64,000 nucleotides of DNA, from NCBI GenBank assembly GCA_039519185.1, contig JAZGSX010000010.1, positions 434,001 through 498,000 of the forward strand, given 5' to 3'. The first letter of the stretch is position 1. Each line of letters opens with the position of its first letter. Shown here piece by piece: positions 42,301 to 53,450 of the stretch. The notes under the pieces are model-generated. The model saw nothing but the letters and a program-made list of their open reading frames with translations, was not told the origin of the DNA and did not search any database. Position numbers and translations under genes: made by a program. The stretch is from Astragalus membranaceus (Eukaryota > Streptophyta > Magnoliopsida > Fabales > Fabaceae).

Positions 42301-43760
42301 GATCAAGGAAGAGTCGGTTAGTGTTGAGCAATATGAGGATCTCAAGTTCATTAAGGGATTCTATTCGCTTAGCACAGGAAATTGATGTGAAGCTACAATC
42401 GCAGAAATTATTACCAGATTTTACTGAAAATAGTGATGGAGTGATTTGTTTCAACGGTAGGATCTGTGTGCCCGACGATGAAGATATTAAAAAGCAAGTG
42501 CTAGAGGAAGCACACCGAAGTGCGTTTTCCGTACATCCTGGATCCACCAAGATGTACAGAGATTTAAAGCAGATGTATTGGTGGCAAGGGATGAAGTTTG
42601 AGATTGCTGAATTTGTATCAAAGTGCTTAACTTGCCAAAGAGTTAAGATAGAACATCAGAAGCCTGCTGGTCTGCTACGGCCACTAGATGTGCCAGTGTG
42701 GAAATGGGAAGACATTTCCATGGATTTTGTAATGGCGTTGCCAAGGTCTCAAGCCGGTAACGACTCCATTTGGGTAGTTGTGGATCGGTTAACTAAATCA
42801 GCTCATTTTATTCCAGTTCGTTCGAGCAGTAAAGTGTCCAAGTTAGCTGAGTTGTATTTAAAGAACATAGTGAGGTTACATGGGGTTCCTACCAGTATAG
42901 TGTCGGATCGAGATCCGAAATTCACTTCTCGATTTTGGAAAGCTCTGAATGAAGCAATGGGGACTAAAGTACTTCTTAGTACCGCTTATCACCCGCAGAC
43001 AGATGGTCAGACCGAGAGGACTATCCAGACATTAGAGGATATGCTTCGGGCTTCGGTACTTGATAACGGGAAGAAATGGGAAGATCATCTTCCATTGGTA
43101 GAATTCTCTTACAACAACAGTTATCATTCCAGTATCGGAATGGCACCTTTTGAAGCCTTGTATGGTAGGAAGTGTAGAACTCCATTGTGTTGGTGGGAAG
43201 TCGGTGAGAACCGATTGTTAGGGCCCGAGATGGTTCATGACACTACTGAAAAGATCCGCCAGATCAGGGAAAGAATGAAAGTTGCTCAGAGCAGGCAAAA
43301 GAGTTATGCCGACAAAAGGAGAAGGCCGTTAGAGTTTGAGACGGGCGATCATGTGTTTTTGAGATTATCGCCAACAATTGGCACAGGTAGGGCATTACGG
43401 GTGAAGAAGCTCAGTCCTCGGTATATTGGACCCTTCCAGATTATCGAGCGAGTTGGGCCTCTTGCATACCGCATCGCCATGCCTCCTCCATTGTCAAAAT
43501 TGCATGATGTATTCCATGTGTCTCAATTGCGAAAGTACATTCCCGATCCAAGTCAACCGTTAGATTTTGAAACGATTGACCTCCGACCGGACTTGTCTTT
43601 CCAACCTCATCCAAATTACATCCTGGAACGTGGCGAGAGGACGCTACGGACGAAGTCAATTCCCATTGTCAAGGTGGTTTGGGATGGTTTTTCCATCGAG
43701 GAAGCTACTTGGGAGTTGGAGGACGATATGCGGACTCAGTATCCGTATTTGTTTTCTTGA
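39390..43760 (+). CDS. gag-pol: Gag-Pol polyprotein of element C (Tekay-type)
   Basis: 1456 residues: gag (about 60-200), knuckles CTKCGRYHRGEC (CX2CX3HX3C, about 277) and CYHCNEEGHYANQC (about 295), protease DSGATHCF (about 357), RT, RNase H with SDAS (about 834), integrase HHCC and D-D-E (about 1040-1210), and a chromodomain with VKVVWDG..EEATWELEDD at the end. Odd point: the RT catalytic box reads LFDDILVYS (about 686-694) where A, E and Z have FIDDILVYS, so the aromatic residue of the [YF]xDD box is a leucine. The frame is otherwise open. The start MARRGRG was chosen over an in-frame ATG 19 codons earlier, which lies before the splice-acceptor-like site. Confidence 0.94.
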   Translation: MARRGRGVPPPVDPNFEWMQNVIENQQKMMQDMLQMQHDQMALQQPNVQPHQEDPNRAYFQFQKMKPPTFKGGSDPMTAYYWIDSMEKIFQTLQCGEEEKVIFAANVLDEDAHTWWCNARQMMELQETPLTWDNFKELFLKQYFPSVKKMSKQAEFVNLKQGDMSVGEYAAKFERLSQFYELGRYAPNDMWKMQMFKEGLRADVSQGLSSYTLVNYPSLVQQAYVAEEDLRKMYAERKDYWKGKKKVAESSTPNRQFKGNDYKGKQVQTSDSPKYKNCTKCGRYHRGECPQRSNRCYHCNEEGHYANQCPAKKNFQGAPNATRQGRINTMDARTITPTDNLLRGTGSLFNNSVNILYDSGATHCFISQACVDRLGLALSELSEPITILTAAKGRVQTQSLCENCLLVIGDRQFVVKFICLPMRSMDIVLGMNWMAENHVTINCADRTISFASESVGLTQADSEVTISYTEASQSLFQGAEAILIMLSASTETGLDLSSVQVVNEFLDVFPEEVSSLPPDREVEFSIELIPGTGSISIAPYRMSPLELKELKSQLEELISKRFIRPSASPWGAPVLLVKKKDGSMRLCIDYRQLNKATIKNKYPLPRIDDLLDQLRGAVVFSKIDLRSGYHQIKVRALDIPKTAFRTRYGHYEFVVMPFGLTNAPAVFMDYMNRVFHTYLDKFVVVLFDDILVYSKTIEDHVQHLRIVLNVLREKKLYAKPSKCDFWMPEVKFLGHVISQSGVAVDPSKVEAVLNWERPTSVTEIRSFLGLAGYYRRFIQGFSQLVLPLTRLTRKAQPFIWDTDCEGCFQELKVRLTSAPILILPDPSLNFQIFSDASGKGLGCVLMQNQQVVAYASRQLKTHEENYPTHDLELAAIVYALKIWRHYLYGSRFEVFSDHKSLKYLFDQKELNNRQRRWVEFLKDYDFELKYHPGKANVVADALSRKSIHIAEFMMHEMELLESFRDLNLNARSRKSRLVLSNMRISSSLRDSIRLAQEIDVKLQSQKLLPDFTENSDGVICFNGRICVPDDEDIKKQVLEEAHRSAFSVHPGSTKMYRDLKQMYWWQGMKFEIAEFVSKCLTCQRVKIEHQKPAGLLRPLDVPVWKWEDISMDFVMALPRSQAGNDSIWVVVDRLTKSAHFIPVRSSSKVSKLAELYLKNIVRLHGVPTSIVSDRDPKFTSRFWKALNEAMGTKVLLSTAYHPQTDGQTERTIQTLEDMLRASVLDNGKKWEDHLPLVEFSYNNSYHSSIGMAPFEALYGRKCRTPLCWWEVGENRLLGPEMVHDTTEKIRQIRERMKVAQSRQKSYADKRRRPLEFETGDHVFLRLSPTIGTGRALRVKKLSPRYIGPFQIIERVGPLAYRIAMPPPLSKLHDVFHVSQLRKYIPDPSQPLDFETIDLRPDLSFQPHPNYILERGERTLRTKSIPIVKVVWDGFSIEEATWELEDDMRTQYPYLFS

Positions 43761-43797
43761 GGTACGTTTTGTTCAATTTTGAGGACAAAATTCTTTT

Positions 43798-43810
43798 AAG
43801 TAGGGGAGAA
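43798..43810 (+). promoter_or_regulatory. Polypurine tract of element C
   Basis: AAGTAGGGGAGAA before the 3' LTR. Z and the A/B group have AAGTGGGGGAGA, so one G has become A here. Confidence 0.85.
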
Positions 43811-45872
43811 TGTAACATCCTCAAAATAATTAGGCGAATTATTTGGACGTTAACCCAATGGGAGTAATTTAGTACCTGACTGGTAAATTTATTGAGTGCT
43901 AAAATTATTTACTGGATAACATTAAGTCGTTAACCGGATAATACGGATCAAGGAAGTTTTGGATTCGAAATAAGGGATCGAAATCAATATGGTAATTGGA
44001 CCACGCTACCACTTATTTATTAATTAAATATGTGTTTGTGTGTGTGTGTTTAATTAAAAGAAAGAAAAGAAGAAAGGAAAGAAAGAAGAATACGCAGAGA
44101 AGAGAAAAGAGGAGAGAAGAAGAGGAAAAGAAGAAGAGAAAGAAGAAGAGAAAGAAGAAGAGAAAGGAAGAAGAGGAGTTAAGCCCACCTCCCCAAAATT
44201 CATCATCTTCATCATCTCGCTCTCCTCATCATAACCCAAGAGCTAGGTAAGATTTCATCCGGTTTTTCCCCTATTTTATGGCCTACGAATTTGGGGAGGT
44301 TTTGGAGGTGATTTGGCGAAATCGTGAGTTGTGTGATCAAATTGATGATTGAATCATGCTTAGGAACGAAGCTAGGAGCGGATTGAACGCGATTGGAAGC
44401 TCGGAACGAAGTTAGGAGCGGTTCGGTGTTGTTTGGGTTCGATTCGGTGATTTTGACATATCGGTGATTTCGGCTCGGCAACGACTCTCGCTTCAAGGGT
44501 GAGTTTTACTCACGTTTAGGTTTATTCCGTTTTGAAATGAATTGTGTGATTTGTTTTCGAAAGATTTTGAGTCGAAAACGTTATTTCGAAATATATTGCG
44601 TTTTAACGAAATTCGTAATCGTTGAGTTTTTGATTGAATTGCTTGATTGTTTGATGTTGATTGGGCTGGTATATTGTCTGGTGTTGTCTGTTTTTGAGTT
44701 AGGAATCGATCGGGGCGAGTTTCGGATCAATCGGATAGCAAAATTTCATAAAACAGGGCATTTTGGCAATGCTGTCAAACACGCACGACCCGTGCGTCTA
44801 GGGCGCACGACCCGTGCGCCTGGTTCGGTTTCAGTGTGCAAACATGTCAACAGGGGGCGCACGACCCGTGCGTCCAGGGGCACGACCCGTGCGCCCAGTT
44901 CTGTCAAAAATTTTCAAGTTGTCCAAAATAATTCCGTTTTGATTCCAATCCTTTCCTAATCCTTTCCTAACCCTTATATAATGATATTGGGCTTATGATG
45001 CCACGATTTTGGGTGTGTTACAAAGGGTTTTATAAAACGCTTTTGATGTCTAAATCGTTTCGAAAAATCGAATAATAGCATGCGTGTGCGGATATATTTT
45101 TATTGATAACAAATGGACTATGAGTCCTATGTGTTAAAGTATAATTCAATGAACTAAATGTTCATATGATTGTAGATATATATATATTATATCGAGTTTG
45201 GGTGACGACCCATGTTGAGATACTAGGCGGGGCAGTCATGATCCCTTATCCTAGGCCCTGTGCCATTAGGGAAAGTACTATTGGTAAGGGGGTTCACCGG
45301 GTTTCAGCGTTCGCGCAGGCGGTGTTATGTTAAAGTTTGTTGTGCGATATACCGGGGTTAGCGTTCGCGCAGTCGGTGTCGTACTGGATGATAACACGTT
45401 CACCGGGTTTTAGCGTTCGCGCAGGCGGTGTCGTGTAAGTTAAAAGAAATTCTTAATTAAACCGAGAGCGTAGTTAGGGGTCTCGGTAGAACTCACTGAG
45501 ATTGTATCTCACTGTTTAAATGTTGTTGTTTTTCAGATAAACAGGGACAGAAGAAACCTCAGAGGCACGAGTAGGTGGCCCCGGGTGATGGAGGATGACT
45601 TAGTTTATGTTTAAGTTTATTTTCCTTCTGTTGTCTGTATCACAACACTATGGCATTAGTGTTTTGTTTATCTTTCATTCCGCTTTCTTGTATGATACTG
45701 AGCAGGATAGTTCGCTGAATTTTATGGTCTTATGTGTATTAAGACTGCTTGGCTGTTGTCCAGTGAAAACTATTTTGCAGTGTTCAGTATTTATGCAGGA
45801 ATTTTATAACTCTGATGTGTTTGTAATGTGCACTTGGGTATTTTTACATGTTAAATATACCGGGGTGTTACA
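43811..45872 (+). mobile_element. Element C 3' LTR
   Basis: It matches the 5' LTR except for a few substitutions (for example near 44115, 44247, 44737, 45216 and 45353) and one fewer 21-bp GCACG-palindrome unit near 44880. Confidence 0.95.
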
Positions 45873-46533
45873 CCAACTAGAACAATTTTGTGCCATTTTT
45901 TCGACTTTGTACGATTTCGTACCTATTCCTACCTATTCATACAATTTCGGGTGATTTCGTACCGTTCGGACCAAATCGTACGATTTGGCACATATTGTAT
46001 AAACTGGTATAATATCGTACCACTTTTTCCAAGGTCGTCCTAGTTCATACTATTTCGTATGAATTTGTACCTTTTCGTACCTGTTCTTACCATTTCGTGT
46101 GATATCGTACTCAATCGTACGATTTTACCCATATTGTATCAACTGGAACAATTTTGTGCCATTTTTTCGACTTTGTACGATTTCGCACCTATTCGTACCA
46201 ACTCATACAATTTCTGGTGATTTTGTACCAGTTCGAACCAAATCGTACTATTCGGCCCATATTAAATAAACTTGTACAATTTCGTACCATTTTCTCGAGT
46301 TCTTACTTGTTCATACCATTTCGTGTGATTTCGTACCAAATCATACGATTTGGCCCAAATTGTACAAACCCGTATGAGTTCGTACTATTTTTTCGAGTTT
46401 GTACGATTTCGTACCTTTTCTTACCATTTTGTGTGATTTCGTACCAGTTCGGAGCAAATCGTACGATTTGGCCTACATTGTGTAAGTTGGTATAATATCG
46501 TACCACTTTTTCCAAGTTCGTACTAGTTCATAC
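45873..46533. repeat. TTTCGTACC-type satellite, block 2
   Basis: Continuation of the same array after element C, with a full CCAAATCGTACGATTTGG palindrome at 45971-45988. It ends where solo LTR S inserts. Confidence 0.9.
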
Positions 46534-46777
46534 TGTAACACCCGTTTCTACCCCTTTCATTTATAACAATTATCAGAGTGCACAAATTATTTTATTTTTT
46601 TTGAAACGGAATGCTACATTTACTTCACAAACACGTCAATTGTTTAACTTAAATTAAAATCATTACGTGGCATCATGGGCGGGCCATTACTCAAAAACAC
46701 AGTTACAACGTTAAAATAAAATCCAACAAGTCGTAAAGAAAAAATCACTATCTAATAAGACGCCCCCCAGGTGCTAC

Positions 46778-46787
46778 GTATCAGAGC
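46778..46787 (-). promoter_or_regulatory. tRNA-iMet 3'-end mimic in solo LTR S
   Basis: The minus strand reads GCTCTGATAC followed by GTAGCAC, as in the A LTR. Confidence 0.6.
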
Positions 46788-48090
46788 GACTCGAACTCAA
46801 GGGAATGAAGGTCAAAGCCTTCAAGTACGGTTACCTGTAAAGTAAAAATCAACGAAAAGGGGTGAGTCTCAAACCCTATAATAAAGTACATAAGGAGTAG
46901 TATGTACAGATACAGGACTACATCAATCACAGCAATATTCACTTTAATCACCAATTCAGTCAATCGAAATTAATCACCAATTCATCACCAACTAAATATT
47001 CACCAAACAATCACCAAATAAAAGTAGTCACCAAACAATCACCAAATAAATAATCACCAAGACATTCGCCAACTGTATGTTTAATGTATGAGATGCAACC
47101 CAAAACTCCACTGGGCATATGCATGTGGATCCATTCACCACACTGTTACACAGCACATTACTTCCACCGTGACAACACCATTTAAAAAATACAAGGAACA
47201 GTACCTTTGTCTCATGAAGAACACCAACATTTTATTTAAAAGGAACAGTAGCGATTTCCAATCCAAACAACAACTAGTACACAGTCACTTGGGACTTTCA
47301 GAAAACGACCAGGGAAAAATATTAAGTTTGGATTTTGGCCTGGACAAACAGATAGACAATTAAATGAGCTTCGTAACGCACTTTGAACCACCTAAAACGG
47401 ACACCCGAGTCAAAAGTTACGTTAAAAACAAAACCGGAAAAATAGTTAGACATCCTGGAAACTGGCGCCCAGGCGCTGGGCGCCCAGGGGCAACACAGCA
47501 CTTGGCGCATGGGCGCTTGGCGCCCTGGAAACAGCAACACGCGCTTAGGCGCTGGCGCCCAGGAAAAACTGGCGCAGGGCGCCTAGCGCCCAGACACAGG
47601 CGCAGGAAACTGGCGCAGGGAACACAGCGCCCATGCACAAGCCGCCTTGCCAAAACACGCCATAAGACTCTTTTAGCTTCGAAATTAATTTTGCACGAGC
47701 CAAATGCTCAGAATAAGGGAACCCAACAAAAATTTTGGCAAAATGTGACACGCCTCTTTGGCGCCCATGGACTAGGCGCCTAAGGCCAGGACAAACCGCA
47801 ACTCCTATGACTCCAAAAATTGTTTTACACGAGCCATTTAGCTTGGACATGAAAACCCAGCATCAATTTTCGCAAAATGAACAACAGAAAATTGGGGCCC
47901 TTGGCGCCCATGACACAAGGCACATGGCCAAATTTTTTGACCCAACACCAGAAACTGACTCTTTTTGTGCACAGGAACCCCCATACCAAATTTGAAAGCA
48001 AACCGAACACCCAATCTCCGGGACCCTCGGTTCCCATGGTGCCTAGACACGAGCAACACAATTCTGCAACACAGACACAGCACATGGAAA

Positions 48091-48252
48091 ACTGGCGCAG
48101 AGGCAACATCCTGCGCAACACGCCCAGACACAAAACTGGCGCAGAGGCAACATTCTGCGCAACACACCCAGACACAAAAACTGGCGCAGAGGCAACATTC
48201 TGCGCAACACAACACACAAAAACTGGCGCAGAGGCAACATCCTGCGCAACAC
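48091..48252. repeat. Tandem module in solo LTR S
   Basis: ACTGGCGCAGAGGCAACA occurs four times about 35-48 bp apart (near 48091, 48136, 48180 and 48223), followed by variants of TCCTGCGCAACACA. It lies where the other A-like LTRs have GGCGCC palindromes. Confidence 0.8.
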
Positions 48253-49242
48253 AGCCAGTTTTCCAGCAACATCAAAAACACCTAAAAACTAACTTTTGCC
48301 AATTTCAAAACATCAAAATATACTTTTTGACACACCCAAAATTCCAACCACCAAAAATCAAACTTTATTCACATCATCAAAATCATTTTACTCATTATCA
48401 ACATCAACACTATGGCACCCTAGGCGCCTATGCACACACATATGTACGTATAAATTCATCATCAAGGACAAATCAAGAGCATCAAGAAACATCAAGAAAC
48501 ATGGCATGCATCGATCTCATCAACAACACCAAATTATATAATATGTTCAAAAATACATCGTTTACGCAATTATTCGAGCACTTAGCAGGCAACTCAAATT
48601 CAACATACAGAGCACAATTTCACGGGTCATATCAATGAGCAACAATTGACAACCACATACACATATAATCATCAATAACATAAAATCAAGGTAAAACATG
48701 ACATAGGACCTAACCCCTACATACATCCCATTATATTCCCTATTATAAGGCAAGACCCACCATTACCTTAGTTTCACCGAAGACAGGGACCCCTCCACGT
48801 GCACACCGAGTAACCACAGCAACTGAGCTCCTCTTCTCCTCCTTGGGATTTGCGCCTCTCTCTTCTCCTCTCCTCTCCCTTGCGCTACTTTTCTTCTCTT
48901 TCTTTCTCTCCTTTGCGTTTTCTTTCTTTTCTTTCTCACGCCCCTTCTCTCTTTTTCTCAAGTGAGATGCCTCTCCCCTAACCCCTAGTCACATGCGCCT
49001 AGGTCAACTCCTGGGCCTGGATCGCGGGCCTCCATCCACTTAAGCCCATTTAAATAATTAAATATCACCACCCTCTAAATAATTAAAACCACCCAATATT
49101 ATTATTATTATTATCATCATCATTATTATTACTATTATTCTTATTATTATTATTTCTATCACCAACTCCTATTTAATTAATTAAATCAATACTAAATAAC
49201 TATTTAGTTAATTTCGGGGTGTTACACTGTGTGTAACTTACA

Positions 49243-49852
49243 CATACTATTTCGTATGACTTTGTACCTTTTCGTACCTATTCGTACAATTTCGGGTGAT
49301 TTCCTACCAGTTCGAACCAAATCGTACGATTTGGCCCATATTATATAAACTGGTACAAATTTGTACCATTTCGTGTGATTTCGTACCAGTTCGGACCAAA
49401 TCGTACGATTTGGCCCATATTGTATAACCCGTATGAGTTTGTACCATTTTTTCGAGTTCGTACGATTTCGTACCTTTACATACCATTTCGTGTAATTTCG
49501 TATCAGTTCATACCAAATCGTACGATTTGGCCCATATTGTACAAACCCGTATGAGTTGGTACCATTTTTTTGATTTTGTACGATTTTGACCTTTTCATAC
49601 CATTTCGTGTGATTTCGTACCAGTTCGAAGCAAATCGTAGGATTTGGCCCATATTGTATAAGCTGGTACAATTTCGTACCACTTTTTCCGAGTTCGTACT
49701 AGTTCATACAATTTCGTAAGACTTTATATCTTTTCGTACATGTTCTTACCATTTCGTGTGACTTTGTACTAAATCGTACGATTTGACCCATTGTACCAAC
49801 TAGAACAATTTTGTGCCATTTTTTCGACTTTGTACGATTTCGTACCTATTCC
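49243..49852. repeat. TTTCGTACC-type satellite, block 3
   Basis: The same array resumes, with at least three full CCAAATCGTACGATTTGG palindromes (near 49317, 49395 and 49513), up to the insertion of element D. Confidence 0.9.
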
Positions 49853-51651
49853 TGTAACACCCCGTTTCTACCCGGTAATTTAATTACTAAAAATCAGAGT
49901 TTTTTTTTTCTTTAAAAGTCATATTTCACCACATGGGATGTCACGCATAAATCCACACAAAATCATGCATCGATATAAAATAGTTCTCATCGTCAATAGT
50001 AATGAGATACATAGGACATCACAACTGGGGTGAGCTCAAAACGCTCAATTCAACCAACATAATAAAAACTCAGCAACTACGCAGCGGAAAGTCATAAAAC
50101 AGCAACTACTTGCAATCAAATAATTATAAAAACTAAGGTTCATTCCCTCCCCATGAGATCATCGTCGCTAAATAGCCTTTATGGCGTCATCGTCACTTGT
50201 TTATGCACATGAGATGTATGAGACACTATGACATGCACCAGAGACAGTCCCATTCAAGCACAGTCAACTTAACGACCCATCACTTACCAATTTGCCAATG
50301 AAAGGCACATCACCTGTCAAGTTTTCGTCACACATACATTTGTCACTAACATTCATCGTCATTAACATCATCGTCGCTAATAGCCTTTATGGCATCATCG
50401 TCACTTATAAAATCACAGCTTTTATCCACTAGGGGCATTATCGTCAAAAACATCAACACATATTTATTGACACCGGGACACTAATATTACCGATTACATC
50501 AAAGGGTTTTACTTCAGCTCACGACCCCAAATAGGACACCAAAAAGGGTTTTAAACACCGGAATAGCTTTACAACGCCAACAACAACGACCACCGGGGAC
50601 AGCCACTTGGGGCGCCCAGAAACTATCAGAAAAATAATAATTTTTACCTTAAAATAGAACTCACAGGTAGAAAACTTAAAAAGCTTCACAACAAACTTTG
50701 AAACGCTTAAAACGGACACAACGCACAGCACACTGGCACACAAAACACACCCAAACACGGCGCCCAGGCACCGGGGGCCAAAAACAGCAACAGAATCACC
50801 AGGCAACACAGACACGCACGGCGCCCAGGCACAGGGCGCCATTTCCTGCGACACAAACCAAAACGCAACACAACTTAGACACGGCGCCCATGCACAGGGC
50901 GCCTAACACAGAACACACACAGACATCAAAACACACACACCATTGGCCACGACGCCCATGCACAGGGCGCCAAAAACAGCACCACGCCAAAACACCAAAA
51001 CGCAACATCCTTGGCCACAGCGCCCATGCAAAGGGCGCCAAAACAGAATCACAGCCACGCCCAGCAAATGGCGCCCAGCGCCAGGGCCCCAAATTCAGCA
51101 CACAACAAATCATCAAACAACACATATGCAAATTCATCAATCAACAACAAATCAAACAATCAAACAAGATCATGGCAACATAGGTCTAAGCAGCCTAATA
51201 CCCATCATACCCACCATTATAGTGAAAGAGAGATCTCACCCTTACCTTAATTCTTAGGAATAGAAGACCCTGGAGAGGAATCACCAACAGAACCACAGCA
51301 ACACGGCTTCCCTTCTCTTCTCCTTGATTCGCGAAACCTCCTCCTCTTCTCCTTGGGATTCGCGCCGCTCCTCTTCTCTCTTTCTCTCCTATTCGCAATT
51401 TCTTTCTTTTGTTTTCTTTTGCACAAAATGAGCCAAACCCTAAATTTTAGGTTTAAATATGCGCCTAGCTAGTGGGCTTGGATCACGGGCTTCCTCAAGC
51501 CCGATCACTAACGCCATCACCTAAAACCCAAATACACACCTCTCAATCCAACATTAATATAATTACACCAATTAAATAATAAATAAATAAATAAATAATT
51601 GAATACCTAAATATTTAATTAAATAATTTAATTAAATATTTGGGCGTTACA
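49853..51651 (-). mobile_element. Element D 3' LTR, internally shortened
   Basis: About 1.8 kb against 2.6-2.8 kb for its relatives. It retains GGCGCCC..GGGCGCC palindromes (about 50760-51090), the CGTTTTAAGC-type block, the GTGACGAT-rich part, an ATG-free purine-rich leader (minus) and a donor-like AAG|GTAAGG at 51245. The region with the tRNA-like motif and the preceding conserved box is missing (junction near 50153), so it looks like a deletion. Confidence 0.85.
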
Positions 51652-51666
51652 ATTCTCCCCCACTTA
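51652..51666 (-). promoter_or_regulatory. Polypurine tract of element D
   Basis: The minus strand reads CTAAGTGGGGGAGAA next to the LTR. Confidence 0.85.
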
Positions 51667-52197
51667 GAATGTTTTCGTCCTCGAAAACTCACCTGAATCA
51701 AACAGCTCTGGATAAGACTCCCGCATCTTGCTCTCCAACTCCCAAGTCATGCTCTCACCGGCAGCTCCTAACCAGACCACCTTCACCAATGCAATTTCCT
51801 GTCCCCTTAACACCTTCACCTCATGGTCTTCATTCCGTACAGGCATAGTCTCCACTGTGAGATTATCCCGCACCTCCACGTCATCCATGTGGATCACATG
51901 AGACGGATCCGAAAAGTACTTCCGAAGTTGCGACACGTGAAACACGTCGTGCAAATTCGAAAGATTTGGCGGCAAAGCCACTCTATACGCCACATTTCCA
52001 ACTCTCCCAGAAATCTGATAAGGACCACTGAAGCGAGGAGTGAGCTTCTTCGACTTCAAAGCACGGCCAACACCGGTCACTGGAGTGACCCTCAAAAATA
52101 CATGCTCACCCTCCTGAAACTCTAGATCTTTTCTCCTCTTGTCGTGATAACTTTTCTGACGACTCTGCGAAGCCTTCATCTTTTCACGGATCATCTT
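51664..52197 (-). pseudogene. pol: Element D pol C-terminus: integrase end and chromodomain (cut by E)
   Basis: An open frame of about 177 codons starting inside integrase (MIREKMKASQSRQKSYHDKR), through the GPYQIS-type integrase C-terminal domain, the HDVFHVSQLRKY motif and the chromodomain (VKVVWLGAAGESMTWELES). It is very close to element A but ends differently (DSGEFSRTKTF), which suggests a late frameshift. It is separated from the rest of its gene by element E at 52198. What is visible has no stop. Confidence 0.85.
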
Positions 52198-52541
52198 TGT
52201 AACACCCCATTTTCTACCTGGTATTTAAATAAAAATTATCAGAGTTCAAAAATTTATTTTTCAACTAATCCAAACGGGATGCTACATTTCTTCGAACAAA
52301 CATCAACAACATAATAAAATTCCTTTTTTAAATCAAAGAAAATACGTAACACGTAACAACGGAATGGGTTTCCCAAAAAATATTATTCAGTCCACATGAC
52401 AGAAATTACAACGTCTCGCAGCGGAATAAAAACAAAACTCAGCACACATAACGCAGCCTCAGCATAAAAATCTCAATAAAAATGTTTAACATCTCAAATA
52501 AATAAACAAAGGAAAACTAGCGCCCATCCCCTGAGTGTTAC

Positions 52542-52552
52542 GTATCAGAGCA
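52542..52552 (-). promoter_or_regulatory. tRNA-iMet 3'-end mimic in E LTR
   Basis: The minus strand reads TGCTCTGATAC and pairs perfectly with the E PBS region (62010-62020). The second copy is at 62372-62382 in the 5' LTR. Confidence 0.68.
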
Positions 52553-53450
52553 CTAGACCGACGCATCAATGAAGAATAACAGCTTCACTCTTGGTTACCT
52601 GTAGTAATAAACAACGAAGGGGTGAGTTTAAACCGCATAATAAGACTTATAATAAGCGGTATGCTAGAGTATAAGGACTACACTGATCACAGTAATACAT
52701 TTATATTTTATACATATACAGCAACATTTCCAACTGATAAATAAACATCAACATTCGCAATATGTAATTGTCACACAGTCATATTGTACACCAAACAAAG
52801 TAATTATCAATGATGAGCATGTGTGTATGCAGTGCAGAATGCATGTGGTACCATTATCACTTCTCATTAGCCAATTGGGCACGTCGCGACCGCAGCCGAA
52901 AAATAACGTCAAGACCGCAGCCTAATGTATGCATGTGACTCCATGAACAAATCAGCAAACATAATTTTTCACGACCACAAGTCACACACATCATCATTAT
53001 AAATCACAACGTCAAGACAGCAGCCTAAAATCATCACCAACATTTTTGGTCCGTAGACCCACCATCATTTTACCACACCACTATCAAAATACAAGTGTCC
53101 AGAAACTTTCAGCCAAATTAATTATTTTTCACATTACAGTAGCACACACAGATAGAGGACTTTACGAGCTTCGAAACACACTTTGAAGCACTTAAAACGG
53201 ACACCCGAGTCAAAAGATATGTCAAAAACAAATTTGGGACAAAACTGAGACACGTGCTGAAAATGGTTCCCAGGCGCTGGGCGCGTAGCAGAAAACTGGC
53301 GCAGGGCGCTTGGCGCCCACAGAAAACTGGCGCAGGGCGGTTTGCGCCCACAGAAAACTGGCGCAGGGCGCCTAGCGCCCAGACACAGAAACTGGCGCAA
53401 GGCGCCTAGCCACAGACTTGGCAACACAGCGCACATAAGCAACACCCAGT

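Larger units (their letters stand above)
37173..45872 (+). mobile_element. Element C: intact-frame Tekay-type chromovirus in satellite DNA
   Basis: An 8.7-kb element with LTRs of 2083 and 2062 bp and target duplication CCAAC (37168-37172 and 45873-45877), satellite on both sides. I noted about five substitutions and one 21-bp repeat-unit difference between the LTRs, so insertion is recent. Gag-pol is open. It is a sister of element Z. Confidence 0.96.
46534..49242 (-). mobile_element. Solo LTR S (A/E-like), minus orientation, with a 16-bp extra end
   Basis: The LTR proper spans 46534-49226 (plus strand TGTAACACCCG...GGGGTGTTACA). It is followed by CTGTGTGTAACTTACA before the target duplication CATAC (46529-46533 and 49243-49247). 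The satellite reads continuously once the insert is removed. There is no PBS, internal region or second LTR, so it is a solo LTR formed by LTR-LTR recombination. It has GGCGCC palindromes (about 47463-47780), a tandem module with ACTGGCGCAGAGGCAACA (48091-48252), an ATG-free purine-rich leader (minus), a donor-like AAG|GTAATG at 48766, and an ATT-rich microsatellite (about 49088-49160). Confidence 0.9.
49853..52197 (-). mobile_element. Element D: Tekay-type element, 3' end only in window
   Basis: A minus-strand element inserted in the satellite (left target copy probably ATTCC). Its 3' LTR (49853-51651), polypurine tract and the end of pol are present; the rest continues beyond the insertion of E, outside the window. 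The target duplication cannot be checked. Confidence 0.88.

Noticed and set aside
47877..48638. 253-codon plus-strand frame in solo LTR S
   Set aside because: It spans the tandem module and palindrome block antisense to the LTR; no domain; composition-driven.
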